64,000 nt of DNA from Edaphochlamys debaryana (GCA_016858145.1 JAEHOE010000144.1:186001-250000); one strand, 5' to 3'. Counted from the stretch's first letter, positions 35,901 through 48,623 are shown. Numbers and translations: made by a program. The notes: generated by a model from the letters alone, not told the origin.

Positions 35901-38900
35901 GCGGTTGTTCCTCGGCTCGGCCAGGCAAATTCGTGCGGGGTGGCCACAAGATGTCAGCACACCATGGACGGACCTGCAGCAGCGGCCAGGTGGCCGGTGG
36001 GAAGTCCGTGTTGGGGGTGTGCAGGCGCCGCAGCGGCAGCGACCACAGCGCGCGGAGCACGGTGCCCAGGGCCTCAGGCGCCATCACGCAGCGCGCCAGC
36101 GTCAGGGCTGCGAGAAGGTGTGTGGGGTTAAGGGGGCCAAGCGGGCGTCAGTCCATTGCTACTTCGACCTGCAGCCCCAACAGCGAGCAAAGCCTGGTAG
36201 CGGAGGCCAGACGACGGTGCATCTGTGTGCTGCACCTGCAACCGGAAATGATCTTTGCAAGCTCGGCCGCTCACCGTTGATGTGTGCGCACTGCGGCAGC
36301 ACCTCCGCCAGGGCCGCGGCGCTCTCGGGTGTCATGAGCGTGAGCGCCGACAGCTCCAGCGAGTGGCCCCGCCAGCCCTTCACGTGTGTGGGTGTTGCGT
36401 GGATTGGGCGGGTGAATTGGTGGATGGGTGGGAGGAGTTTAAAGGTCATCCCCGCAAGCGCAGACAGCTCGGAAGGAGCCTGCCTCCCCGTGCCCAAGCG
36501 CAGGGCGGCTGGTGCCGCATCGACACCTACGACGTCGCAGCAGTTTAGCACAGCCACCAGTCTCCTGCAGTCATATCTTCGCCCGTCATGGGCCGCCCGG
36601 ACGACCCCTGGCGGCCACACGCACCTGCACCTGCAGGAAGGACTCCGCCAGGGCGCTGCTGACCCCGGGGTCCACATGCAGCCCGTGCCGCCTGCAGGCG
36701 TCCTCGTACAGCCCCACCAGGCGGGAGGCACGGGCGGCCTGCGGGGGAGCGCGTGTGCTGACCCTGTGTTAGTAGCGAGTAAAGCGAACCCAAAAGAGCG
36801 CACCAAGCGAGAACCTGGCTGAATCTGGATGACCCTTTAGGGGCGTTACGTTTGTGCGTGGGCAAAACGGGAAATGGGGTGCGCAGGCAGGACGGCAAGC
36901 GTGCCAGCTAGGGAGTCCCCACACAGCTTCCCAGCCTCAGGGGCAGCTGGGTGCCCTGCGGAACGCCCCACGTGACAAAAGGGGGCCGTAACCGAAGGGC
37001 GCACCTGCTCCGGCGGCAGCTCCACGCCCAGGCCGTGCTTCTCCTCCACCTGCTGCCGCCCCGCCGTGGCCCACTCGGCCAGACGGCCCGCCAGCCCCGA
37101 GGGGCCCTTGCCGCCGCGGCCCCGAAGGGCGCCCCCGCGCCCAGACGAGCGCGCCTGCAGCCTTCCGCTGTTGGTCCGAATCATGTCTGGGGGCAAAGGC
37201 ACACGGGGTGAGAGAGGGCATCAAGACCTAGCTATGACGCTTGGGACGGAAATAGGTGCACTCACTCAGCCGTGCTCCCGCCCTGACCCTTCCCCACTGG
37301 CTTCGCCCTTCGCCCGGGCCCTCTCCCTCTGACCCTCAGCCAGCACCAGGAGCCGCGACCCCCACGCACCCGCCGCCGCCCTGGCGACACGCTCCGAGGC
37401 GGGGCTCTGCATCTCCAGGTATGCGGACACCCGCGCCGCCAGCGCCACCGCCTCGCCCGCCCATTTGGCCTCGCGCTCCACCGCCCCCGTCCGCACCGCC
37501 CGCACACGCATGGAGGCACGCGACGCGAGCGCACGCGCCTCCGGCCCGGGCGAGGGCCGGCGGGGGGACATGGAGGGCGAGCGGGAGGGCGAGCGGGCCT
37601 TGCGCCGTGGGGAGCTGGAGGCGGCGTCGGAGCCCTCGTCTGGCCCCGGGCCGGGGCCGGGGCCGGAGGGCGAAGCGGAGGCGGCCGGCGGGGAGGCGTC
37701 GGGTCCGTGTTTTGCAAGCATGTGCCCCAGAGCGCGGCGGATGCGGTTCTTGTCCACATCGGTCTGCGGTGGTAAGGCACGGGGACGGAGAGCTGGGTGC
37801 GTGGGGCTGGGCCCCAAGAGAACGGGTGGGTGGGCAGGAACCCGTGGCCGCCGCCCGTAGTGCCCCTCCCCTGCCCTGCCCGGACCCAACCCACCTCCAT
37901 GTACCGCTGCCCGCCCCCCGCCGAGCGGGCAGACCACGCCCTGCTCCGGCCCCCGCCGCTGTCCTGCGACCCATAGCTGCCCCGCTGGCCGGAGCCCGGG
38001 GGTCCCCCGGCGAAGGCGCTCCCGGGCCGGTACCCGCCCGCGCTGCCGCCCCCGCCTCCGCCGCCCGCTGCGCTGGGGCTGCCCAGTGTGGAGCCGCCGC
38101 CGCCCCGGGAGGAGGCGTCCGTGCGCAGAGCGGCTAGCGTGGAGCGCACGGCCGCGGTGGCCGAGTTCGCCACCACCTGGGGGTTCCACTCCTCCAGCCG
38201 GAGTCTGGGAGGGGGTCATCAAGAGGGCTAGGTGAGGCATATCATAGCGCTCGCAGTGAGCGGAGCCGCTGCGCTCCCCCTCAGATCCTGCAGAACCGTG
38301 GCCCCGGAGACTTGCTGGGCCACCTCGCGTGGGCGCCTTTGCAGCGGGTCCTATCCTCCCCAGCGGCTCTGCAAGAGCTTTGCCTCCTCCCCGCCTGCCC
38401 CCCATGCCCATCTCCCTCGCGCCCTGCCTCCCTGCCCCCTCCTCCCTGCCCCCTCCTGCCCCATCCCCGCCTGCACCTGCACAGCTCCGCCGCCTCCTGC
38501 CGCAGCACGTTGCGCTCAGCAATGGCCTCCACGCGCCCCGGCAGCTTGCGCCACACGCCCGGGTCCAGGCCGCCGGGGCCGATGGCGGCCGTCAACAGAC
38601 GCTCCGTCTCGGCCGCCACGCGGTCTGGCGGAACGAGGGGGATGGATGGAGGGGGTTGGATGGTGCGCAATGGGGTCACGGGAGGGGCGGTTGCGGAATC
38701 GCTATGCCCCTGTCGCTTTCACCCTGTCTGTCCCCCCGCCGCCAAACACCCAGGCCAGGTCGCGGCTGCGGTCCGCGTCTCCGGCCGCGCCGTGCCCCCG
38801 GCCCCGGCCTAGCCCCCCCCAAGCGATGAGGCTCCCGAGCTGTGGCCTCACCCGGCCTGGCCTCGACCTGCTCCCGGTACCACTGCCGCTCCTGCCGCTT

Positions 38901-39494
38901 GGCCCAGGACAGCCCGACGCTCCGTGCCGCTCCGTACACGCTGGGCGCTCCGGGGGCAGCATCGATCAGCTGAGCGAGGGACCGGCCGCCGCCTGCCGCC
39001 GCAGCCGCGCTGGCAGCAGTTGGGCTGAAGGATGCGCTGTACAGCGTCATGGCCTCGTCGCCGTACACAGTACTGCCATCGCCGTAGAAGCTGCTGCCAG
39101 CGTGGCCGCGAGGGTCTGACTCAAGCTCCGAGGTTGAGACGGGGATGGCGAGGTTTGCCGGCTGCTTGTTTGGAGGTGGCTGGAAGGAGCGGGGAGGGAG
39201 GGTCTGAGCGGTCAGGGAAGGGCCCCCCTGCTTCCCCCTCGTCAGCGTGCGGTTATTTCAACCTCCGCATGGTCAGCCGAGCTGGCCCCCACCAGAGCCT
39301 ATCATTTCCAGTCACGGAGCGTCAAGGAAGGGGGGACACGCGAGGGGACATGGCTTCCGACCCCAACCCCACCCGCATGGGGCGGGCCACCCGAGCACGC
39401 AACGCACCTTCCGCAGACTCCTCCGACCACTCAGGGCGGCATCAATGTTCCTGCGCAGGTGCGCTGGCACCCCGTCCTCAAGCCGCGGCGCCAT
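32923..39494 (-). CDS. leucine-rich-repeat protein of unknown function
   Basis: Sixteen exons, 1220 aa: 39494-39408, 39179-38852, 38624-38477, 38204-37895, 37763-37370, 37186-37005, 36738-36625, 36377-36275, 36107-35974, 35819-35703, 35519-35340, 35185-35042, 34808-34677, 34548-33473, 33299-33209, 33045-32923. The N-terminal ~480 residues are partly helical (AETERLL, LRQEAAELCRLRLEEW) with Ser/Arg/Pro-rich linkers. LRRs of the ribonuclease-inhibitor type fill about residues 520-790, e.g. LELAGNALSDQGL, LDLGHNSLGPKAV, LSLAWNSVGGG, LNLSYNNLVGV; several repeat exons are phase 0 and could be exchanged as modules. A disordered Gly- and RD/RE-dipeptide-rich stretch follows. It ends in a compact ~150-residue segment (EMEARRHGFRSCLYGLKWLG, VPIDVMFTGWTHSLPHQGRMELVVQ) that I do not recognise. 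No membrane segment, kinase or F-box is visible. The exon 14 donor (GTCGGG) is the weakest join. A cytoskeletal or flagellar scaffold is only a guess. Confidence 0.82.
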
Positions 39495-39908
39495 GCCGCT
39501 CAGGGCGACTGGAGCCCGCAGGCGAGACCTAACACCGGCATCGGACCGGAGGTAAGGTCATATCTATAGCCATGGTATCAGGATACGGTGCATTAAGGAA
39601 GAGAAATGTCGAAGGAATGGACTGTGTTGGGCACTGGTATTCCACACGGGGGATGCTAATTTGTACCGTGTACGTTTGGATAAGCCGGTGTTGTGAGGGC
39701 TTGGCGCACGACCAGTGCTGGTCCGCGGAAACCCGGGATGGAGCACCCGGTTGTGCACGCTGGGCCAACTGTCGCAAACAGTAGGTATTTACTCGCACAG
39801 CTGTAACCTTTGACACATCCAGGCCCGTATGGGCGAACTTACGCAGGCTCGGCCCCGAACCTTCGTTCGCTAATTCTGCCCAGCCCGGTCGCGCGGGCAC
39901 GCCCGGCC
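39495..39908. promoter_or_regulatory. shared upstream region of divergent LRR and IRE1 genes
   Basis: 414 bp separate the two start codons, so both promoters and 5' UTRs must lie here unless undetected upstream non-coding exons exist. An AT-richer patch with CATATCTATAG lies near 39558. No known factor-binding site can be assigned. Confidence 0.55.
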
Positions 39909-42900
39909 ATGCGCGACCCCGGCTGGCACTCCAGATGCCTTCCAATGTTAGCGCTGGTGATCGTGGGCACGCTGGCCCTTGCCTGCTCGGCGGCAGCACC
40001 CGATGCCGTTGGCAAGGAGGGCCTTCAGCGAGCCGGCAGGTCCCTGACGGAGTACAAGCCGCTGCTTGGGCTTGACAGGTGTGCAACTCGTAACATCCGC
40101 GGTCAAGCTTCCGGTCCTGTGGGCCTGCACTGCTGTGCTGCATCGCGCAGCTGCCGCAGTGGCCCCCAAACCCTCTGCTGTGCCTGCCAGCAAGCGCAAG
40201 TGTTGCATTAGACGGCTCTGTAGCCCTGCTAATGACCAGTTGCGTCGGGCCCAGCACCCTGCACCCTGCCGGTACCACGTGCGGCGTTTGCACGCCCCCT
40301 CGACCCGCAAGCCCGGGAACCCCGCCGCCCCAAGCGAAGTTCTGCCCCCCAGCTGTGCTGTTTTCCTCACTAAACACTCAAAGACTGTCGCCGCGGTCCT
40401 GGCACGATACTGCTGGCATTACTCTGTGCCTGCGCTGCTGGCGCTTCCCACACCAAACTCACCTCCCCTCGCAGCCCCGACCCCGGCAACGTGCTCGTGG
40501 TGACCCTCCTGGACGGACGGGTGGTTGCCGTACAGCAGGACAGCGGCCACGTGCTATGGACGTACGACACGGGCACACCCTTAGTCACGGTCAAGCAGGG
40601 GCAGGCCATGGCACCCCGCGGACTGCGCATCTTTCCGGGGGTGGACGGCGGTCTGTACGCGTACGGCCCTGGTCTCGTTGCGGCCGACGGGGAGGCTGCT
40701 GGCGGCACCAAACTAGAGGTGCGAAGAAGCTCAGACGGTCTTGCGAGAAACCCGGCTTGTTTGCGAGTACCGGTACTGCGATCAGCCCTCCGGAGGACCT
40801 CAGACCTACCGCACCCGGCGGGAGTAGGGACAGCCCCGTGGAGCTAGCTCACCCCGCATTCACCCATGCCCGTGGGACTCCCCGTGACTGCCATGCCGCC
40901 CTCCACGTCTCGTCCACGCCCTCCCGCCCCCGCTCCCCCGCAGCGCCTGCCCATCACGCTCCCCGAGCTGGTGGACGCCTCGCCCTCGCTCACGGACGAC
41001 GGCTCCGTCATCCTGGGCAAGCGCCTCACGCGGGTGTACGTGCTGGACAGGTGGGGGGGAGGTGGAGGGGAGGCAGGGGGGGATGGAGGCGGCTGGACAG
41101 GTGGGGGGAGAGGGGAGGGGCTTGAGCGCGGGTAGGGGGTATCAAGGAGGCACGGCGGGGAGGGCGGCGGCTGGGCGTGGCCACGTGGGCGGGACGCAGG
41201 GCGCAGGCCTCCCTCCAGCCTACGTCGGGTGGTTGTCCCCCCAAATCTCTGAGTACTCACCACGCCCGCCCTGTGCGTCCCGTCCTCCCAGGGCCACGGG
41301 TCTGCTGCTGCAGCAGCTGAGCGACGCATCGCTGGGCCCGGCGGGGCCGGGGGAGCACGGGGGCATGCCGGGGGGCCGCACCTTCGGCATTGAGGGTGAG
41401 CTCTTGGAGCGAGAGCGCTGGCTGGGACGGGAGTGGGCTTGCTGGAAGGGGATTGAAGTGCGGATTGAGGGCGAGGGCGCAGCGGTGGGTGCCCTCGCGG
41501 CCCGAAAGCACCGCCCCTCCCCTGCCCGCCCTCCTGCCCCCCCCCCCTGCCCCCAGACATGCCGGTGCTTCAGGTGCTGGACCCAGAGCGGACCGTGGTG
41601 GTGGGGCGGGAGGACTACGTGGTGCGCAGCGTGCAGGTGCGTGGAGGAGGGGGGGCCGGGGCGGGGTCTGCAAGCAGGGGGGTAGCTGTAAGGCCCTGTG
41701 TGTAAGGGGGTCCTAGGGCGGCGGGCGGGGCAGGAGGGGCTCGGGCCGTCTGCGTGGAACGTGAAACGGCGTGGTGGCCTGGTAGGCTCGGCCGGCAGGC
41801 CAGGCCGCGGCTGGGGAGGCTGGCAGGCGGCGCGACTGGCTCGTGCAGACATGACGTCAGCCGCCAACCGCTCTTCAACCGCCAACCGCCACAGGTCCAG
41901 ACGGGCGTGGAGACGTGGAACGCCACCTACTCCCGCATGATCAACCTGCGGCCCAGGGGCGCGGCGGCGGGCGTGGGCGCGGGGCCGGCGGCCGAGGCGC
42001 GCCTGCCTGCGGGCCGGGGTGAGCCAAGGGGAAGGCGCCAAGGGGCAGGGGCCCATGCGGTGCGCATGCGGCGGAGGGCTGGTTCCCCCAAGGCTGACCC
42101 ACATGCTTCGGGCCCACCCCTGCAGAGGACCTGCCTCACTTCACGGTCAGCGCAGACCATACGCTGCAGGTGGGGCCTGCGCGCTCGGTGTTGGGATGGG
42201 GTACCGTACACAGTGCCGCCGCCGGGAGTTGGGCCACCAGTCTGCGGTTGAATAATCGGCCCGCAGCCAACATTATCTGGAGGCATGCAAAATTGGAATT
42301 GCAGACTAGCGCGGACTAGAGCACCACAAGTCTCATGCTTCTGCTTGTCCCACCCGCTCTGCCCAGGCCCATGACCCCGCCTCTGCCATCCGGCGCTGGT
42401 CGATCGCCTTCGACACCCCTCCCGTGGGCGTCTTCGCGGCCACCCACGGCGAAGTCAACTACCTGGATCCAGCGGTTGCCTCGCCGGGAGCAGCCGCCGG
42501 CTCCGCCGGAACCGGGGTTGCGGGCGCGGCGGCGGCGGGCCGGCGGCGCGGTGGCGGCGGTGCATCAGTCCCTGTGGGCAGGGAGGGCGAGCCCATGGGC
42601 CTGCCTGGGCCCGGCGGCGCAGGGGAGGCGGCGGCGGGGGCTGTCGGCAAGCGGGTGCTGGTCGGGCAGCTGAGGGGCTGCCTGTACGCGCTTCCGGCGG
42701 ACAGGGTGGTCCTGGACGCAGCGGCGGAGGTGAGGCCGGCCGTGGGATGGGAGGGAGCGATGCGAGGGGCACGATGCGGGCGGGTGAGCGGCAGCAAGGC
42801 GGCAACGTGCGGCATTGCCAGGGCGGGCGGCAGAAAGGGATGTTCTGGCTGCTGTCGCGGGGAGGCCATGCACATGCCGACCCCATGCCGCGGTCTTGCC

Positions 42901-45900
42901 CCTGCGATACCTCCTTGCAGGCCCTGCCCATGGGCGCTCTGGCGATTGTGGGTCGGCCCAGCGGCGCCGCCACCTCCGCCGTCCCCCAGCTGCCCGCCGC
43001 CGCCGGCGACGGCGCAGACGGGGGTGTGAGGGGCGCCGCCGGCCCGGGGTCCGACAAGGCGCTCGTGGTGGTTGGCGCCGGCGGGACGAGCAGCACTGAC
43101 GTGATGACGTACATGACTGAAGCTGAGTCAGGCGAGGGCGTGGTTTCGGGTCTCGTCTGCCCGCCTGGGCTGCACCTCCTCGCAACGGTCGATGAGCCGA
43201 GGGAGCCTCGAGAGCCGTTGCCATGGCTCCCAGACGCAGCCAAGGCCGCAGCGTCACGTGCCGCCGCCAACGCCGGCGCCGCGACGGCGACGGCGGCGCC
43301 TGACGCCGGCGGGACGCTGCTCCCCGTCGCCGTCGTCGCCGCCGGCGTCGCCGGCGCGGCGGCGGTGCTGGTGGTGTTCCACGTGCGTGGGGTGGCTACC
43401 GGCAAGGCCGCCGCCGCCGCAGCGGCTCTCGACGCAGCCGCTGACGCTGTCAGCTCCTCCGCCGGTGGCAGCGGCGGCAAGGGCGGCCGCAGCGGCGGCC
43501 GCAACGGCAGCGGCGGGGCTGGCAGCAACGGCGGGCACCGCCGCCGCAAGGGCGGCAACACCGGGGGCAGGAGCAGCGCCATGAGTAGCGCCGGCGGCTC
43601 CGAGGGGCAGCTGCCGCTGATTGAAGAGGACAGGGTCCTCGCGACAGACGAGGTACGTTCCGGCGTTGCTGCGCCTACGGGAGTCCCGGGGCTGGTCCTC
43701 CACAAAGGGCTGGCGGACGGAACAGGGCCAGGCAAACCTACCGGTACATGTCTTGGCGGTAGGAACGCCAACGGCGTTCCTACCGTATCCCACACCTCCA
43801 CCACCCTCCCTCGCAGATTCCGCCGATGCTGGTCACCCCGGTGCCCTCCGACGCCGCCACTGCAGCCCGGCTGCCCTCGGCGGAGGAGCGAGTGCGGGTG
43901 CGCGAGGACGGCTCCCTAGCCATAGGTGAGCGGATGGGAGGGCACTGACGTTGGACGGGGCGCACTGCGATGGCACGTGCTGTTGGCAATTACGGTACAT
44001 CGGGAGCCTGGAGGGCGCCGCGCGCTGCGCTCGACTCCGGCCCGCCTGCTGCTCACCCTTGGTGCCTTGTTTCCCTACCACCCTCCGCTCGTACTAGGTC
44101 GGCTGGTGGTTGGCCCCGGTATCCTGGGGTACGGCAGTGCCGGCACTGTCGTGTACGAAGGAGTGCTGGACGGCAGGTGCGCACCGCACGCAGCACGCAA
44201 TTCCATTCTTGGTTTGCCCCGTGGGAATGTGGATAGCATTTGCTGTATCCACTGGCCGTTGGCTTCTTGCGGGGCGGGCACCGCTCGCGTCCACCGCCCG
44301 GCTGCCCACGTGTGCTGCGCGTGCTGTGCTGTGCGCAGGCCCGTGGCCGTGAAGCGCCTGCTGCGGCAGTTCACGGAGCTGGCTCGCAAGGAGATCGAGG
44401 TGCTCATCCTCAGCGACGAGCACCCCAACGTGGTGCGCTGCTTCGCGATGGAGGAGGACAGAGAGTTTGTGTACCTGGCGCTGGAGCGGTGCAGGTGGGT
44501 GTGCTGTTTCTATTTTAGTACGTGGGAAGCCCAAGAAAGGGTGGGTGGGTGGGTGGGTGGGATACTCAGGGATGCGGGATGTGAATCTGCAGGTGCGGGG
44601 CGGAGTGGGGAGGGCAGGGGTGGGTGCCCAGGCCCACGGGCGTCACGCCGGTCGGGAAGGGGGGCAAAACACAAGACCGGGTGGTACTTCCCACCTGCTG
44701 CGCCGAGGCCCCCCCTGAATAGCGCTCATACTTATAATTATACAAACAAACCTCGGACGTCTGTTACTTGTTGCCTCGCATACCGACTTCTTGCCGCGCG
44801 ATAGCATCTTCCTTGATGTGAGCCACTATGGCCTCCGAGCCAGCCAGGTGCATTGTTTGCGGTAGAAGCAATGACGACCTTGCAGGTCACCGCGGCTTAG
44901 ACATGCCAGGACTTTCGTCTTCCTATTGATAACTCGGCCTCGAAGGATCGTATAGCAGCTCTAGAGCCCCAGGAGCGAGTGTATTTGTGTCCCAAGACGC
45001 TCAATGAAGCCAACCTCTTTTCCCCTCCTCCCGTGCGCCCCCGCCCAGGTCCGCACTCAGCGACCTCCTGTCCAGCGACACGGGGCGGGCGGCCTTCGTG
45101 GCGGCGGACTCCAAGCAGCCCACGCCCCGGTAAGGCCAGGCACAGGGGGCGGGGCACCCCCGAGAGCGCGCTGGAAGCGCCGACGGTCGCCTCTGACCCT
45201 GGACTAGACGCCGGCCTGCTCCATGCCAGCCTCGCTTGCTGCCTCGCACGCGAGCCCCATCCACCTCCTCCCACCCGCCCACCCACCCACCCCACCGCCT
45301 CGCTTTCGAGCCCCCCGCACCGCCCTCATCCGGCCCCATTCTCCCCTTTCCCCCCCACCCCACGCACCACCGCCCGCAGCTGCTTCTCCGCCATGCTGGA
45401 CGTGTGCCGGGGCCTGGCGGCGCTGCACGAGCGTGGCATTGTGCACCGCGACCTCAAGCCCCACAACGTGCTGCTCACAGAGGTGCGCACCTGCGCACGC
45501 CGCCCTGCCGGCGGGCACGGCTGTTGCCCCCTAGCGAGCGCTGCGTACCCCCTGTCTCTCCAACCGCGACATCCTTCGCGCGCGGTGCCTACCTGAAGCG
45601 CGCCTCTGATACCACCCATTTCCCTCCTGTACGCCTCCCACCATGTTCCCCTTCCCCTCCTGTGTGGACCCCACCAGACCACCTGCTGGCGAGCCAAGCT
45701 CTCCGACATGGGCCTGTCCAAGCAGCTGGTGCCCGAGCAGTCCTCATTCCACGCCCACGACTCCCTGCACGGGCCGGGGGGCAGCAGCGGCTGGCAGGTG
45801 GGCCAAGGGAAGCGTGGCACGCGTTGAGTACGTCCTTCTCCCCTCACACCCTTTCCGCACTCCCGCGCTTCACCCCTCCTGGACTTAGTCGCTCTCACGC

Positions 45901-48623
45901 TTGCTGCACTACCTGTTCCGCTCCCGCCCACAAGCTGAGAGCCCCCTGTTCGACCCCCTCACCACCCACCCCCAGGCACCCGAGCAGCTCATAGCCCGCG
46001 ATGGCGGCGCCGCCCGCCAGACCCGCAGTATGGACGTGTTCTCGCTGGGCTGCATCCTGCACTACTGCATGACGGGTGCGCGCCTGGGGGGGCCATGCCT
46101 GATGCCTCCGTCCCGCCGGCCCGCCCCCATGACTCACCCGTTCAGCCCTGCTCGTGACCATGGCCCCGAGCCCCGGCCGCTTCCTCCTTCCACCCACGAC
46201 CTCACCTCACCCCCCTCGCCCCCCTCAACCCCCAGGCGGTCGACACCCCTTCGGCGACAACCACTACGAGCGGGACTCCAACATCTTGCACGGCCAGCCC
46301 GCGCTGGCGTCACTGGCGGGGGCGGGGCCGGAGGTGCGCCCGGGGCGGTGCCCGGTCAGGGCACAGCAGGCGGCGAGGAGCCGGGCTGCGAGAGGGCCCT
46401 GGACATTGTTCACCCGCCCTCTGCTCACCCGCCCTCTCCCGCGCCCCTGCGCCCCCTGCCTGCCCTCGTCCCCCTGCGCCTCCCCAGGCCGCCAACCTGG
46501 TTGCCGCCTGCCTGGCCAAGGACCCCTCGCGGCGGCCCTCGGTGACGGCGGTGCTGGGCCACCCGCTGTGGTGGGGCGAGGAGCGGCGGCTGGCCTTCCT
46601 GGTGGACATCAGCGACAGGTGCGGAGCGGGGGGCAGGGGTGGAGCGGGTGGGGCCGTGGGGGCGGTACACTGACGCCACTGGGGCGGGGAAGAGCGAGGC
46701 GTTACGTTGAAGGGGCATCCCGATCGCCGCGTGGGACCGTGGTGGCCAATTGCACGATTGGCGTAGTGCGGTTCCAAAAGCCGCAAGGGAGTGTTGCCTT
46801 CTGCAGCCTAGAGCCATGAGCCATGGCTGTGGCCCGAGCGCCTCTCCCATTCCCCCCGCCCGCCTCCGATGCCCCTCCTGGTCCCCAGGATCGAGAACGA
46901 GGACCGCGAGCCCGACCAGTCCCTTCTCGAGGCGCTCGAGTCGCACGCGCGGGTGGCGCTGGCGGGGCCGGGGCCGGCGCCGGGAGATGCATGGGCGGAG
47001 CCGCCGCAGGGTAGGTGGGGCGCAGGGCGGGTGGGGACCTGCCTTGCCTGCGCTGCCCTGCCCCGCACTGCGCCTGACCGACCACTGCCCCTCTCGCGCG
47101 CCTGCTGCTGCCCAGCTTCGACCGCCGCCTCGCCCGCCACCGCCGCCCTGCTTGCGGCACTGGCCCCGCTGCCCAACTGGGGCGCGGCGGTGCCCTCCGA
47201 GCTGGTGGCTAACCTGGGAAGATACAGGTGAGGGCCGGGCCCTTCTGAGGCGGAGTGGGTGCAAGGGCCGAGATCAGCGCTGCGCGGTGGGGCTGCTGTG
47301 GGCAAGCTGTGCCGGCTGTGACGCTTCCGCGCCTGCACGCCCCCACCCCCGCCACCAACCGTCACCAACCGCCACCAACTGCCACCAACCGCCACCAACC
47401 GCACCACCAGGCGCTACGACTACACCTCCCTGCGCGACCTGCTGCGTGTGGTACGCAACAAGCGCAACCACTTCCGGGAGATGCCGCCCAGCCTGCAGGT
47501 GGGGCGCTGAGCAGTGGGGCGCGGGCTCTGGGTCCCTGCTTACGGCTCGGAGACGACCCTGCTAAACCCTGCCCCCCGACTGCGTGTCAAGGACCTTCCT
47601 GTGGCCCACGCCGGGCCGCGTCCCTCTGCTCACTTTTTTCCCACACCGCCTCTTGGCCTCACCGTGCCCCCGCCCCCGCCCCCCAGGCCATGCTGGGCCC
47701 CATCCCCGGCGGCTTCCTGCGCTTCTTCACCGCCCGCTTCCCGCGCCTCCTGCTGGCGGTGTACGTGTTCGGGCTGCAGCACCTCAGCCAGGAGCCCGCG
47801 CTGCAGCAGTACTGGACGCAGCGGGGAGCGGGCGGCGAGGCGGCGGGGCCCGCGGGCGCGGCGGGAGCCGCTGCGTTCGTGCAGGTGCGGGCCTTGCAGA
47901 TTGCGGGTGGTGAAGGGCCGGGACCGGCGGTTCGGTAGCATGGCGTCGCTAACGCAGCTAACTGACATCGTCGCTTGTTTGCAGGTGTTCAACGCCCAGT
48001 ACGGCGCCAGCCTGAAGCCCATCAAGCCCGTACAGGCGCCTCAGTCCCTGCCGCCGCTGCCGGCCGCCGCCGCCACCCCTACCGGGGCCTCCGACGACGA
48101 AGGCTCCGCCACCCCCGTGCGCTCCGCCGCCACCACCCCCGCTCCCGCCGGTACGCCTCACGCCTCCGCCGCCAGGCCTGCGGATGACGACTCCGCCGCC
48201 GCCGTTGCCACGCCCACCGCCGCCGGCCCGGCGACATCCACGTCAGCAACCGCGCCGCCGCCGTCACCGCCACCGCCGCCGTCGCCGGCACCGCTGGTCC
48301 TGGTCGGCTACGAGCCCACGGGCGACGACGGCGCCGTACACGTGCGCGAGTTCCCGCGGCGTCCCGGCAAGCAGCTGTGCGAGTTCTACTCCAAGACGGG
48401 GCACTGCAAGTTCGGGGAGACGTGCGTGTTTGACCACCCCGAGACCTACGCCGTGCTCCTGACGACCCTGGGGCTGCCGCTGCGCCCGGGCGAGCCCGTG
48501 TGCACCTTCTACCTGAAGAACAACGAGTGCCGCTTCGGCCCCGCCTGCAAGTTCCACCACCCCATGCTGCGGCCCGTGTTTGCGGGCTCGGCGGCGGGCG
48601 CTCCCGATCCATCGGCCTCGTGA
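39909..48623 (+). CDS. IRE1: IRE1 ER-stress sensor kinase/endoribonuclease with C-terminal tandem CCCH zinc fingers
   Basis: Unfolded-protein-response sensor of the ER membrane. 23 exons, 1367 aa: 39909-40078, 40475-40718, 40944-41050, 41292-41395, 41557-41636, 41895-42018, 42126-42169, 42367-42729, 42921-43652, 43817-43925, 44098-44176, 44339-44494, 45049-45129, 45380-45482, 45678-45797, 45976-46075, 46236-46333, 46488-46618, 46889-47010, 47116-47227, 47411-47498, 47687-47884, 47985-48623. Order: signal peptide (LPMLALVIVGTLALACSA); luminal beta-propeller (DGRVVAVQQDSGHVLWTYDTG); TM about 544-566; kinase with GYGSAGTV, K724, HRDLKPHN (D822), and DMG (D842) as in plant IRE1; KEN RNase with Y1062, N1076, H1080. 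Then a Pro/Ala/Thr linker and two C-x8-C-x5-C-x3-H fingers (C1287/C1296/C1302/H1306; C1328/C1337/C1343/H1347). Frame continuity into the fingers rests on one clean intron (47885-47984). The fingers suggest direct RNA binding beside the RNase. Confidence 0.94.
43757..43785 (+). repeat. perfect 13-bp hairpin in IRE1 intron 9
   Basis: CGGTAGGAACGCC, a 3-nt loop AAC, then its exact reverse complement. It lies in the intron after the transmembrane exon, near the acceptor side. Could form an RNA hairpin; no further evidence of function. Confidence 0.85.

Noticed and set aside
37266..38522. 418-codon minus-strand open frame overlapping the LRR gene
   Set aside because: It merges parts of real LRR-gene exons with introns and wrong frames. 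Splice sites and phase support shorter exons instead.
42455..43804. 449-codon open frame on the minus strand
   Set aside because: Antisense to the IRE1 luminal/transmembrane exon; long only because GC-rich DNA has few stops. Composition is Pro/Ala/Arg with no motif, while the plus strand encodes spliced IRE1.
44530..44565. GGGT tandem run as a functional G-quadruplex
   Set aside because: A simple intronic microsatellite; nothing else supports function.
44820..44930. Possible Cys/His zinc-binding peptide (CIVCGRSNDDLAGH) in IRE1 intron 12
   Set aside because: It lies inside an intron whose flanking exons join in frame within the conserved kinase domain. Including it would break the kinase.
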